The notes below the pieces were generated by a model. It was not told where the DNA came from. It did not search any database and was given only the letters and a program-made list of their open reading frames with translations. The translations under genes were made by a program, and so were the position numbers. DNA of 32,798 nucleotides from Bacillus sanguinis (lineage in GTDB: Bacteria > Bacillota > Bacilli > Bacillales > Bacillaceae_G), in assembly GCF_018332475.1 (NCBI RefSeq), contig NZ_BOQB01000082.1:1-32798 (forward strand), given 5' to 3'. Shown here piece by piece: positions 1 through 7,649 of this stretch (positions are counted from its first letter, which is position 1; the number at the start of each line of letters is the position of its first letter).

Positions 1-1
1 A

Positions 2-1168
2 AAACAAGAAAAACCAGAACAACCAAAGCAAGAGAACATTCAAGTTCCAGCGGCGCAAGTAAATGACGCGATCTCTAAGACATCTGAAAAGATGTTACAA
101 GATGGAATTGAAAGTGATTGGGTAGCTTTAGGCCTTTCTCGTTCTGGAAAGAATGTTCCAATTGAGGCGAAATTAAATTATGTTAAGTCAGTAACTGAAA
201 AAGTAGAAAAGCGCATTAACCGTTTTTCAGCGACAGATTTAGCTAGAACGATTATTATGATGAATGCAATGCAAGCAGACCCTACAAGGGTTGGCGAACA
301 TAATTTAGTTCAAAAATTGTACGAATCAGATAAAGTGAATTCTGTTACAGGTTATACATTTGCATTACTTGCATTTGATACGAAGGAATATGAAGTTCCA
401 GTGAATTCAAAATGGAATCGAGTTGCTTTAGTAGATGCGCTTTTAAACGCGCAACATACGGATGGCGGCTGGACTTACGATAGTACAAGCAGTAAAGACA
501 GTGCTAGTAGCGTGGATGTAACAGGTATGGTTTTATCAGCATTAGCTCCTTATCAAGATCGACCAGATGTGAAGCCAGCTGTAGAAAAAGCTGTTGCCTA
601 TTTATATAAAGAGCAACTAGAAAATGGTGGTTTCTCTGCTGATGGACAAGAAAATTCTAATAGTGTTGCGCAAGCAATTATTGGATTATCTCTTGTGAAA
701 GATGTAGATCAAAATCGTCTACATAAGGCAATGCAAAATCTACTGTCATATCAACTTCCAAATGGTGAATTCAAATGGTTACCAAGTGATCAAAACGGTA
801 GCGGAATGGCTACAGAGCAAGCGTTATTAGCGCTACTTCAGTTTGAAAATATTGGAAAATCGATTTATGACTGGTCAAATGTATCTGTTCCTGAAATCGA
901 TAAGAAACCAAATGTGGATTCAGAAAATGTTGTAGTAGAAAAAGAAGTTACTGAACAACCACAACCACAAGAACAAGTACAACAAGAAACGAAAGATGAC
1001 ACTCTAAAAGTTGTTGTCGATAATGAAACGGTTAAAAATGAAAAATCTGGAAACGGTAGCACGTTACCAAAAACAGGAGCATCTTCTCATAGTGCAGCTA
1101 CAGAAGTAGGTATGGGTGTATTATGTATCGCTTCTGCATATGTATTATGGAGACGTAAAGCAGCTTAA
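2..1168 (+). CDS. LPXTG wall-anchored alpha/alpha-barrel (prenyltransferase-repeat-like) surface protein, 5' partial
   Basis: The reading frame is open from the left edge, so the true start lies outside the window; the internal ATG at 92 has no ribosome binding site and is not the start. The visible part has a K/Q/E/P-rich stretch, then repeats of the squalene-cyclase/prenyltransferase type (DGGW, NGGF, and alternating helices such as SVDVTGMVLSAL and SVAQAIIGLSLV). A second polar linker follows, then a sortase signal LPKTG (encoded at 1064-1078), a hydrophobic segment and RRKAA. It should therefore be covalently attached to peptidoglycan. The same toroidal fold forms the alpha domain of transcobalamin and intrinsic factor, and the next gene carries the matching beta-type domain. 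I infer a ligand-capture role at the wall, possibly for a corrinoid; the ligand is not proven. A terpene-cyclase enzyme activity is unlikely for a wall-anchored protein. Confidence 0.85.
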   Translation, partial: KQEKPEQPKQENIQVPAAQVNDAISKTSEKMLQDGIESDWVALGLSRSGKNVPIEAKLNYVKSVTEKVEKRINRFSATDLARTIIMMNAMQADPTRVGEHNLVQKLYESDKVNSVTGYTFALLAFDTKEYEVPVNSKWNRVALVDALLNAQHTDGGWTYDSTSSKDSASSVDVTGMVLSALAPYQDRPDVKPAVEKAVAYLYKEQLENGGFSADGQENSNSVAQAIIGLSLVKDVDQNRLHKAMQNLLSYQLPNGEFKWLPSDQNGSGMATEQALLALLQFENIGKSIYDWSNVSVPEIDKKPNVDSENVVVEKEVTEQPQPQEQVQQETKDDTLKVVVDNETVKNEKSGNGSTLPKTGASSHSAATEVGMGVLCIASAYVLWRRKAA

Positions 1169-1169
1169 C

Positions 1170-1206
1170 AAAAATTAGGAGCAAATATTTGCTCCTAATT
1201 TTTAAT
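1170..1206 (+). terminator. Perfect 34-bp palindrome, terminator/attenuator inside the locus
   Basis: Positions 1170-1203 are a perfect palindrome with half-site AAAAATTAGGAGCAAAT, ending in a T run. It lies two bases after the stop of the LPXTG gene and 22 bases before the lipoprotein start. As no clear promoter follows, it probably acts as a partial terminator, leaving the surface protein more abundant than the lipoprotein and transporter. Confidence 0.75.
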
Positions 1207-1225
1207 ATGAAAGGTGAGAGACAAC

Positions 1226-2065
1226 ATGAGTAAGATGAAATGGATCATTTCTTTAATGCTTTCACTTGGGCTACTTGCTGGATGTGAAGAGGCAGCTGTA
1301 AAGCCTGAGAAGAAAGTAGAACCAAAGCAAGAAGAGGTAGCAAAACAAGAAGAGAAACAAGATGAAGCGAAACCGGAAGAAAAACCGGAGGAAAAACAAG
1401 CTGAACAAGAGCAAAATAAGCAAGAAGAGCAGAAAGAGCAAAAAGAACAAAAAGTAGAAGAGAAGCCGAAAGAAGAAAAGCCACAGGCACAACCGGAAGT
1501 AAAGAAAGAAGAAAAACCGCAGGAACAGCCTGTTACTAAGCAATCAGAACAGCAAAAAGCACAAGAAGAGAAACCACAACAGCAACAACAACCGAAAGCA
1601 CAAGAAGTAAAAGAAGAAGCGAAGGTTGTGAATCAGCCGAAAGAAACACCGAAGCAGGAGCAGAAAGGAAATCCTGAGGAACCAAAAAATGTACCGGTTC
1701 CGCCAACGCCAAAACCAGTACCAGACCCAGTTCCACCGCCAACACCAGTTCCACCTAAACCACAAGCAAAACAAGTTACGATCTCAGTAAAAGGTGATAA
1801 AGGGTACTTATTAGGTGCGAAAAAAATGGATGTACAAGAAGGCGATACAGTATATAAAGTATTACAACGCACAGGTTTAGATGTGGATGCGAGTGGGTCT
1901 AAAGGCGATGTTTATGTAAAAGGTATTAATGATTTATATGAAAAAGATATTACAGATACTAGTGGATGGAAATATCGTGTGAACGGTGCGTTTCCAAACC
2001 ATAGTGCAGGTGTAGTAACAGTTAAACCAGGAGATACAATCGAGTGGGTGTATGTATTAAAATAA
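1226..2065 (+). CDS. DUF4430 (transcobalamin-like C-terminal domain) lipoprotein
   Basis: The ATG at 1226 is preferred over the upstream GTG at 1214, because the GTG overlaps the ribosome binding site AAAGGTGAG (1210-1218). The protein has 279 residues. A short signal peptide ends in a lipobox LLAGC with C20 as the lipidated cysteine. Residues about 25-180 are an extremely polar K/E/Q/P-rich spacer ending in a VPPTPKPVPDP-type proline run, long enough to reach into or through the wall. Residues about 185-279 match DUF4430, recognisable from GDTVYKVLQRTGLDVD, SGWKYRVNGAFPN and KPGDTIEWVYVLK. This domain is related to the beta domain of transcobalamin/intrinsic factor. With the upstream barrel protein and the downstream ECF genes it probably binds the same substrate and hands it to the S component. 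The substrate is inferred, not seen. Confidence 0.85.
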   Translation: MSKMKWIISLMLSLGLLAGCEEAAVKPEKKVEPKQEEVAKQEEKQDEAKPEEKPEEKQAEQEQNKQEEQKEQKEQKVEEKPKEEKPQAQPEVKKEEKPQEQPVTKQSEQQKAQEEKPQQQQQPKAQEVKEEAKVVNQPKETPKQEQKGNPEEPKNVPVPPTPKPVPDPVPPPTPVPPKPQAKQVTISVKGDKGYLLGAKKMDVQEGDTVYKVLQRTGLDVDASGSKGDVYVKGINDLYEKDITDTSGWKYRVNGAFPNHSAGVVTVKPGDTIEWVYVLK

Positions 2066-2087
2066 GAAAGGTACTCGGTAAAGGACT

Positions 2088-2966
2088 ATGAAAATAAGTT
2101 TTTCTTCTTTACATCCTTTTGTGAATTTTTTCTATTATATCGGGGTGATGATACTATGTATGATGTGTCTTCATCCTCTTTTTTTAATTGGAGCAATTCT
2201 ATTAATCGTTATAATCAATGTGATGCAAGGGAATAGCGAAAAGATAAGAAAGATGTTACCGAGCACAATCGTTTTCTTTTTTATGGTCATTTTATTTAAT
2301 TCGTTATTAACGCATAGAGGTCGAACTACATTATTTTGGTTAGGTGATAGCCGTATTAAGCTTGAGGCAATTATGTTTGGAGTAGTAATGGGGTTATTAC
2401 TAGTTGCGATTATGTTTACGTTTGCTTCGTATAATGATATTATTTCAAGTCATAAATTTTTATATTTATTTTCTAGAATTTCACCGAAAGTAGCATTGTT
2501 AACGATGATTACAGTGAGGTTTGTTCCTTTGTTTATGAGGCGATTACAGAAAATAACACTTGTCCAAAAAACGAAAGGTGTACAAGTAGATGCAGGTTCA
2601 ATTGTGGAACGAGTGAAAAATGGTATGCAACTGTTGCAAGTATTATTAATTTGTTCGTTAGAAGATGCGCTACAAACAGCAGATTCTATGCAAGCTCGTG
2701 GATTTGGTGTAACGAAGCGTACGACATATATTCGGTATAGAATGGAAAGACGAGATTGGTATACGCTCAGTTATTTAAGTATTCTACTTATCATTGCTAT
2801 TATATGTAGTACATATGGCGGAGGAAAGTTAATCATTTATCCGAAAGTCGAATCTATTCTATTTCAGCAATATGATGGAATGATGTTCGGCGTATTTACG
2901 ATGTTTATTAGTTTACCAATTATAATGGAAGGAAGGGAGTGGCTATGGTGGCGCATGCAGAAATAA
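2088..2966 (+). CDS. ECF transporter transmembrane component EcfT
   Basis: 292 residues with about five or six hydrophobic segments. A long cytoplasmic region carries the coupling-helix motif ADSMQARGFG (about residues 198-207), the hallmark of EcfT proteins that dock on the two ATPase subunits. It begins 22 bases after the lipoprotein stop and overlaps the ATPase gene at its end, so the genes are co-transcribed. EcfT couples ATP hydrolysis to toppling of the substrate-binding S protein in the membrane. Because this operon carries its own ATPase and S component, it looks like a dedicated (group I) ECF transporter rather than part of the shared EcfA1A2T module. Confidence 0.87.
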   Translation: MKISFSSLHPFVNFFYYIGVMILCMMCLHPLFLIGAILLIVIINVMQGNSEKIRKMLPSTIVFFFMVILFNSLLTHRGRTTLFWLGDSRIKLEAIMFGVVMGLLLVAIMFTFASYNDIISSHKFLYLFSRISPKVALLTMITVRFVPLFMRRLQKITLVQKTKGVQVDAGSIVERVKNGMQLLQVLLICSLEDALQTADSMQARGFGVTKRTTYIRYRMERRDWYTLSYLSILLIIAIICSTYGGGKLIIYPKVESILFQQYDGMMFGVFTMFISLPIIMEGREWLWWRMQK

Positions 2967-4600
2967 ACAATTTATCATTTGTATATGCTGATGAAAACGA
3001 ATATGCGTTACAGCATATTTCTCTTTCTATTCAAAAAGGAGAGTTTATTGCACTTGCTGGAGGATCAGGATCTGGAAAGACGACTTTATTAAAACATTTT
3101 AAAAAGGAATTACTTCCAATTGGTACACGTTCAGGAGAAATTTTTTATGATGACGTTTTATTAGAGGAAATACCTGATTTATTATCTGCACAAGAAATTG
3201 GTATGGTATTTCAAAATCCAGAGAATCAGCTCGTAATGGATACGGTCATTCAAGAATTAGCATTTTCTTTAGAAAATATCGGGTTACCATCACAGATTAT
3301 TCAAAAACGAATAGCAGAGCTTATTAGCTTCTTAGGATTTCAAGATTTATTGCACCAATCTGTTCATACGTTATCTGGCGGGCAAAAGCAGCTTGTCAAT
3401 TTAGCTGCGGTATTAGTTATGCAGCCGAAATTATTATTATTAGATGAACCGACGGCGCAGTTAGACCCCATTGCTGCGAAAGAATTTTTAGGATTGTTAA
3501 AACGTATTAACGAAGAACTTGGCATTACGATTGTGTTAAGTGAACATCGTTTAGATGAAGTGATACCACTTGCTACGCGCGTTATTTGTATGAATAATGG
3601 TCGAATCGTGTATGATGGTAATCCTAAAACAGTTATCACGAATATGTGGGAAGTAGAAAACTTTCGTCCATTTATTCCGCAAATTCCAAGATTGTTTTTA
3701 GAGTGGAATGCGAAAGATATCCCGTTTACAGTGCGAGAAGCGCAAATAAAATTGAATAACTTTTCAGCGATATCATATGTGAATGCGCCAATCGCACAAA
3801 GTGAAAAGCGAGAAGTCATTTTAAGTGCAGAGCATATTTCATTCCAATATGAAAAAAGTAGCCCACTTATTTTACGAGACTTAACAGTATCAATTGAAAA
3901 AGGAAAATGGGTAGCTCTCGTTGGGAAAAATGGTACAGGTAAATCTACACTGTTAACGATTTTAGCGGGATTGCAAAAAGCGAGAAGAGGGAAAGTAAAG
4001 TGGAATGGGAAAGTGATACATAAAATTGATTCGAAAGAACGATTTAAAAGTATCGGGTATGTATCACAACATCCGTATTATCATTTTACATTTGATACAG
4101 TGTGGGACGAGGTGTATGAACGAGCGCGTGAATTATATGGAGAACAAGGAAAAGAAATAGCAGAACATCAGCTTAAAAAGTTTTGGCTATATGCACTTAA
4201 AGAACGCCATCCGCATGATTGTAGCGGGGGAGAGCAACAACTACTTGCGTTATGTACAACGTTATTATCAAAGCCAACTTTATTATTACTGGATGAACCG
4301 ACAAAGGGGTTAGATCCATGGAAGAAAGAAAGAGTAGGCGAGCTATTTAGAAAGTTACAACAAGAAGGTACAACAATTGTAATGGCAACGCATGATATTG
4401 AGTTTGCAGCGAAATACGTTGATCAATGTATGATGTTATTTGACGGAGCAGTTATTATGAATGATGCACCGAAAGAATTTTTTAGTGGAAACTTCTTTTA
4501 TACAACATCTATTAACCGATTCATTCGAAAAGAATTGCCATATGCATTAACGTGGGAGGATGTGTACGAAGCGTGTCCAAACGATATGTTGCATTCATAA
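2945..4600 (+). CDS. ECF transporter ATPase, two ABC domains fused in one chain
   Basis: The ATG at 2945 follows GGAAGGGAG (2930-2938) at a good distance; the GTG at 2939 overlaps that site. The gene overlaps ecfT by 22 bases. The 551-residue chain carries two complete nucleotide-binding domains. The first has Walker A GGSGSGKTT (about residue 39), signature LSGGQKQ, Walker B LLLLDEP and switch histidine SEH. The second has Walker A GKNGTGKST (about residue 326), signature CSGGEQQ, LLLLDEP and ATHD. Most ECF systems use two separate EcfA proteins; here both sites are intact on one polypeptide. It energises uptake together with EcfT and the S component encoded on either side. Confidence 0.9.
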   Translation: MVAHAEINNLSFVYADENEYALQHISLSIQKGEFIALAGGSGSGKTTLLKHFKKELLPIGTRSGEIFYDDVLLEEIPDLLSAQEIGMVFQNPENQLVMDTVIQELAFSLENIGLPSQIIQKRIAELISFLGFQDLLHQSVHTLSGGQKQLVNLAAVLVMQPKLLLLDEPTAQLDPIAAKEFLGLLKRINEELGITIVLSEHRLDEVIPLATRVICMNNGRIVYDGNPKTVITNMWEVENFRPFIPQIPRLFLEWNAKDIPFTVREAQIKLNNFSAISYVNAPIAQSEKREVILSAEHISFQYEKSSPLILRDLTVSIEKGKWVALVGKNGTGKSTLLTILAGLQKARRGKVKWNGKVIHKIDSKERFKSIGYVSQHPYYHFTFDTVWDEVYERARELYGEQGKEIAEHQLKKFWLYALKERHPHDCSGGEQQLLALCTTLLSKPTLLLLDEPTKGLDPWKKERVGELFRKLQQEGTTIVMATHDIEFAAKYVDQCMMLFDGAVIMNDAPKEFFSGNFFYTTSINRFIRKELPYALTWEDVYEACPNDMLHS

Positions 4601-5274
4601 TATGTATTTTTGCAGTAATAATTGGCACATTACTCTTTACTACACTTATTATGGACGGTTATTACATGTTAAGTAGTTTGTTTTTATTAGTTGTTATTAT
4701 GTTACCGTTCTATATCCGTTTTGAAAGGAAAGCGTTTGTTTCACGTGAAATTGTTCTCGTTGCTGTATTAGCAGCAATTGCAGCAGTGAGCCGCGTACCA
4801 TTTTCTATTTTACCAAGTGTACAACCGACTTCTTTTGTTATTATCGTTTCTGCAATTGTGTTTGGAAGTGAAACCGGATTTATGATTGGGGCAACAGCAG
4901 CGATTGTGTCTAACATCTTTTTAGGACAAGGTCCGTGGACGCCGTGGCAAATGTTTTCATGGGGTATGATCGGTTTTATAGCTGGATTATTACGTAATAC
5001 GTTTTTAATGAAAAAGCTATGGGGAAGACTTCTATACGGATTGTTTGTTGGATTTTTATTTGGCTGGATTATGAATTTCTGGGGACTTCTCGGTTTTATA
5101 CGAGAGGCAACGTGGGAAACAGTCATTTCGTATTATATCGCAAGTTTTTATTTCGATTTGAGCCATGCAATTTCTAATGTCGTTTTCTTACTATTATTTA
5201 GTACGTCTTGGATTACGATTCTTACAAGATTTAAAAAGAAATATGGCATATTAGATGAGCATAACATGGTATAG
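4573..5274 (+). CDS. ECF transporter S (substrate-binding membrane) component
   Basis: The preferred start is the GTG at 4573, 13 bases after GGGAGG (4554-4559), inside the end of the ATPase gene; the more upstream GTG at 4552 overlaps that site. The 233-residue protein has about six membrane segments. It contains an ILPSVQPTSF segment and a GQGPWTPWQMFSWG loop, which are typical of the S-component group annotated for cobalamin or related substrates in Firmicutes. Together with the two transcobalamin-like surface proteins this points to a corrinoid or similar bulky ligand. The assignment to the S-component family is firm; the ligand is inferred. Termination follows at 5330. Confidence 0.8.
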   Translation: MSKRYVAFIICIFAVIIGTLLFTTLIMDGYYMLSSLFLLVVIMLPFYIRFERKAFVSREIVLVAVLAAIAAVSRVPFSILPSVQPTSFVIIVSAIVFGSETGFMIGATAAIVSNIFLGQGPWTPWQMFSWGMIGFIAGLLRNTFLMKKLWGRLLYGLFVGFLFGWIMNFWGLLGFIREATWETVISYYIASFYFDLSHAISNVVFLLLFSTSWITILTRFKKKYGILDEHNMV

Positions 5275-5329
5275 AAAAGCATACTCATATAAGGTAGGGT
5301 CGCGACTTACATATTCGTTTGCCTCTTTC

Positions 5330-5361
5330 ATGCTTCTTACATATTGTAAGGAGCATTTTTT
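5330..5361 (+). terminator. Intrinsic terminator of the ECF operon
   Basis: ATGCTTCTTACA (5330-5341) pairs with TGTAAGGAGCAT (5345-5356) with one G-U pair, followed by a T run. It lies 55 bases after the S-component stop. Confidence 0.85.
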
Positions 5362-5412
5362 ATTGTCAAAAAATAGATTCAATATATACCCGTTACTATA
5401 TAAATTTATTTG

Positions 5413-5418
5413 TATAAT
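5413..5418 (+). promoter_or_regulatory. Probable -10 element for ywiC
   Basis: A perfect TATAAT lies about 40 bases upstream of the ywiC start and after the previous terminator. No good -35 is visible at 16-18 bases, so an activator may be needed. Confidence 0.4.
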
Positions 5419-5458
5419 AGTAGGTGAGAACTATTTTCAAAAGGGAGGTGTATAGTTA

Positions 5459-6181
5459 ATGAAGTTAGTTATTCCGAAGCAACATGGTGCATGGGCCATG
5501 CTCGTTATACCATTTCTATTAAGTGTCATACTTGGGAAACCTACTATGTATCATATTCCATTGTTTTTAGCTTGGTTCTTTATCTATTTAGCTACGTATC
5601 CATTTCTTACGTACATAAAGCAAAAACGAAAAAAAGAGTATTTACATGTAGCAATTGTGTATTTTATCATCGCTTTTGTATTTGGGATGATTTCTCTATT
5701 ATATGAATGGCGCATTCTTTTATTCGTAGCAGTCATGATTCCATTCTTTATAGTAAATATGTATTACGCTCGTCAAAAGAATGAAAGAGCATTACTAAAT
5801 GACATTAGTGCAATTATTGTTTTCTGTACTGGTGGTTTAGTTAGTTATTATTTTTCAATGAAACTTATAGATAACACAGCATTATTTATTGCGCTTATTT
5901 CATTTTTATATTTTTTAGGAAGTACGTTTTATGTGAAAACGATGATTCGTGAGAAAAATAATCCGAAGTATCGCTTTATATCATGGGGTTATCATATTCT
6001 ATTAACAATCATTGTATTTGCAATCAATCCATGGTGTTCTCTTATCTTTATACCGAGTGTCATTCGAGCCATTATGTTGTATGGTAAAAAAATTTCTATT
6101 ATAAAAGTAGGGATTTTAGAAATTGTGAATTCTGTATATTTTTTAATCATAACGGCAATAATTATGAAGTATGCCATTTGA
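5459..6181 (+). CDS. ywiC: YwiC-like integral membrane protein
   Basis: 240 residues, strongly hydrophobic with about eight membrane segments. It opens with the family signature PKQHGAWAMLVIP, which defines the YwiC-like family. The ATG at 5459 follows AAAGGGAGGTG. In Bacillus subtilis ywiC lies near the fnr/nar anaerobic genes, but its function is not established, and nothing in the neighbourhood here adds to it. The gene has its own -10 and is closed by a terminator shared with the next, converging gene. Confidence 0.85.
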   Translation: MKLVIPKQHGAWAMLVIPFLLSVILGKPTMYHIPLFLAWFFIYLATYPFLTYIKQKRKKEYLHVAIVYFIIAFVFGMISLLYEWRILLFVAVMIPFFIVNMYYARQKNERALLNDISAIIVFCTGGLVSYYFSMKLIDNTALFIALISFLYFLGSTFYVKTMIREKNNPKYRFISWGYHILLTIIVFAINPWCSLIFIPSVIRAIMLYGKKISIIKVGILEIVNSVYFLIITAIIMKYAI

Positions 6182-6215
6182 AAAAACTTCCCACCTTATG
6201 ATGGGAAGTTTTTTC
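6180..6215. terminator. Bidirectional terminator between converging genes
   Basis: GAAAAAACTTCCCA (6180-6193) pairs perfectly with TGGGAAGTTTTTTC (6202-6215). The T runs on both strands serve ywiC (+) and the small gene on the minus strand. Confidence 0.9.
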
Positions 6216-6405
6216 AATCTTGTTCTAAAATGTGAACGGTGTAATCGCAGCGTTGAATAGCTTGTTCGATCGCATAAAGGGATTGCTCAATACGAGCGCG
6301 ATTAAAATCTTTTTCAACAGTCTGTAGTGCTTCTTCTAAACAATGTTTTGCTTCTTGTAATGATTGAAAAGAATCTTGTACATATCCGCGAGCATTTTGA
6401 TGCAT
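6214..6405 (-). CDS. Small helical hypothetical protein (63 aa)
   Basis: The ATG reading leftward from 6405 is preceded by AAGGAGG at ideal spacing. The product is charged and almost all helix-forming, with heptad-like spacing of hydrophobics (SFQSLQEAKHCLEEALQTVE). It has no signal peptide or membrane segment. It looks like a small coiled-coil or helical-hairpin cytoplasmic protein typical of Bacillus. I do not recognise the family. The convergent terminator supports it as a real transcribed gene. Confidence 0.7.
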   Translation of the reverse strand: MHQNARGYVQDSFQSLQEAKHCLEEALQTVEKDFNRARIEQSLYAIEQAIQRCDYTVHILEQD

Positions 6406-6480
6406 TTCATAATCCTCCTTGCATATTCATATATGTATAGTATGAACAGTAAAGAAGAAAATATTATTTGTTATATTTGT

Positions 6481-6509
6481 TTGACAATTAAAATGAAATT
6501 ACGTATAGT
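6481..6509 (+). promoter_or_regulatory. Promoter of the SAM-riboswitch transcript
   Basis: Consensus -35 TTGACA (6481-6486) and -10 TATAGT (6504-6509) with 17-base spacing, placing the transcript start near 6516, just before the aptamer. Confidence 0.85.
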
Positions 6510-6528
6510 AAGAATTAAGTGAATATTT

Positions 6529-6668
6529 TCTTATCCAGAGAGGTGGAGGGACTGGCCCGATGAAACCCAGCAACCGCGATGCAGGTGCTAATTCCAGCAG
6601 AACATATTTGTTCTGGGAGATAAGACGAAGATATATACGTAACTTCTTCTTATCGGAGAGGTTTTTTT
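6529..6668 (+). ncRNA. SAM-I (S-box) riboswitch with transcription terminator
   Basis: The conserved S-box core is present: AGAGAGGTGGAGGGACTGGC, then GATGAAACCC and AGCAACC. Helix P1 is TCTTATC (6529-6535) with GATAAGA (6619-6625). The expression platform is readable. The 3' side of P1, GATAAGACGAAG (6619-6630), can pair with CTTCTTCTTATC (6643-6654) as antiterminator. Otherwise 6642-6649 pairs with 6655-6662 to form a terminator with a run of seven T. The expected logic is off when SAM is plentiful and on under methionine or SAM shortage. The regulated gene follows directly. Confidence 0.95.
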
Positions 6669-6726
6669 GTTGCAAAAAAACCGATTACGAAAATTTATAT
6701 TAAGAAGAAAGGGGTTGCGCATTACT

Positions 6727-6984
6727 GTGACACTCGAAAAATACGTAAAACTGCGTAGTACAGTTTATGAATATATGATAGAGCAAGATAAGCCAATATC
6801 ATTGTTAGATATTCAAGAACATATCGTTTTGCATCATGAAGGAAAATTCACGAAAAAGATGTTACATCAATTTTATTTATCAAGACTATTAGATGAACTG
6901 AAACTGGATGGGAAAATTACATTAGCTGATGAATATCTCTATACTGAAAAAGGGGTATTTTATAAGGCGAGAAAAGGGAGCTAA
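6727..6984 (+). CDS. SAM-riboswitch-controlled hypothetical protein (85 aa)
   Basis: The frame is open from the T run of the riboswitch terminator. The best start is the GTG at 6727, 12-13 bases after AAAGGGG (6708-6714); the in-frame TTG at 6715 is the alternative. The product is small, charged and soluble, with a helix-helix-strand layout (PISLLDIQEHIVLHHEGKF, LSRLLDELKLDGKI, then DEYLYTEKGVFY) resembling a winged-helix domain. I do not recognise a named family and no methionine-pathway enzyme follows. A role in methionine/SAM physiology is implied only by the riboswitch. A terminator overlaps the stop codon. Confidence 0.75.
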   Translation: MTLEKYVKLRSTVYEYMIEQDKPISLLDIQEHIVLHHEGKFTKKMLHQFYLSRLLDELKLDGKITLADEYLYTEKGVFYKARKGS

Positions 6985-6997
6985 GCTCTCTTTTTTT
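6975..6997 (+). terminator. Terminator overlapping the stop codon of the riboswitch gene
   Basis: The sequence 6975-6991 folds into a seven-pair stem (AGGGAGC with GCTCTCT, one G-U) whose three-base loop is the TAA stop codon, followed by a run of T. Confidence 0.85.
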
Positions 6998-7017
6998 GAA
7001 GTATGTAGAGTAAAAGA

Positions 7018-7150
7018 CTGCTTAAGCAGCCTGATACAGGGAATGGTGTTGAGTGTGTAGTGTCAAAGATTGAATGTGCCTGAAAGAGGCACTTCATATC
7101 GGCTGCAAATGAAAAGAGACACCTTCGCCGAATAGGTGTCAGTCGTTTTG
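7018..7150 (+). ncRNA. Hairpin-rich non-coding stretch, possible structured RNA or leader
   Basis: Several paired elements fall within 125 bases: self-complementary CTGCTTAAGCAG (7018-7029); a long-range pair GCAGCC (7026-7031) with GGCTGC (7101-7106); a closed hairpin GTGCCT-GAAAG-AGGCAC (7076-7092); and GACACCT (7118-7124) with AGGTGTC (7134-7140), followed by a weak T stretch. It lies between a terminator and the SWIM-domain gene. It could be a 5' leader of that gene or a small RNA. I cannot match it to a known riboswitch class, and no clear promoter was found. Confidence 0.35.
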
Positions 7151-7236
7151 TCATATAGACTTGCTATTTGACAGTTATTAGAATAACATGCAGTGGCTCT
7201 AGAAGTCAAAAGGGAATTAAAGGAAGAGGTGTTGCT

Positions 7237-7626
7237 ATGTACGCTTACTTATTACATGATATAACGAAATGGATTCCTAAGTACATTATGGATAAAGGGT
7301 ATGAATATTATGAAGAAGGACATGTAGAAGATGTTGAAATACAAGACAAGAAAATATTTGCTTTCGTTACTGGAAATGCAGGAGACTATGAAGTGATTAT
7401 TGATCTTGAAGATTTTGCAAAAAGTAGCTGCGAGTGTCCCTATGAAAATTATTGTAAACATATGGCGGCAGTTGTTTATGATATTCAAGATGCTGGTGAG
7501 AGTACGGTGAAAGAGAAACTAAAAAAGTTAGAAAAGGAAGAGCTACTAACGGTACTACATCGCTTGTTACAAAGTTCGAAAAACGTGCAAATTGTAGAGA
7601 AAATGTTAAAGAAGGGGAAACTTTAA
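7237..7626 (+). CDS. SWIM zinc-finger domain protein (129 aa)
   Basis: The ATG at 7237 follows GGAAGAGGTG at good spacing; an upstream in-frame TTG at 7168 falls in the non-coding leader and lacks a ribosome site. The core motif CECPYENYCKHM fits the SWIM pattern CxC...CxH, a zinc-binding motif found in nucleic-acid- or protein-binding proteins. An N-terminal part (YAYLLHDITKWIPKYIMDKGYEYYEEGHV) is typical of bacterial SWIM proteins, where this segment usually precedes a helicase or other partner. Here the protein stands alone and is short, with a lysine-rich helical C-terminus. It lies 23 bases before the reductase gene, so the two may be co-transcribed. Confidence 0.8.
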   Translation: MYAYLLHDITKWIPKYIMDKGYEYYEEGHVEDVEIQDKKIFAFVTGNAGDYEVIIDLEDFAKSSCECPYENYCKHMAAVVYDIQDAGESTVKEKLKKLEKEELLTVLHRLLQSSKNVQIVEKMLKKGKL

Positions 7627-7649
7627 CTTATAGAGGGAGTTGTTTTGTA

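Noticed and set aside
1245-1872. Several minus-strand frames across the lipoprotein gene
   Set aside because: They are shadows of the repetitive K/E/Q/P spacer: leucine/phenylalanine-rich, low complexity, without ribosome sites.
3364-3819. 151-codon minus-strand frame
   Set aside because: It is antisense to the highly conserved EcfA coding sequence.
5255-5455. 66-codon frame between the S component and ywiC
   Set aside because: It reads through the terminator at 5330-5361 and has no ribosome site or coding character.
7041-7054. Fluoride-riboswitch-like stretch GGGAATGGTGTTGA
   Set aside because: The surrounding conserved elements of the crcB motif (for example CTGATG) are missing, and no fluoride-related gene follows.
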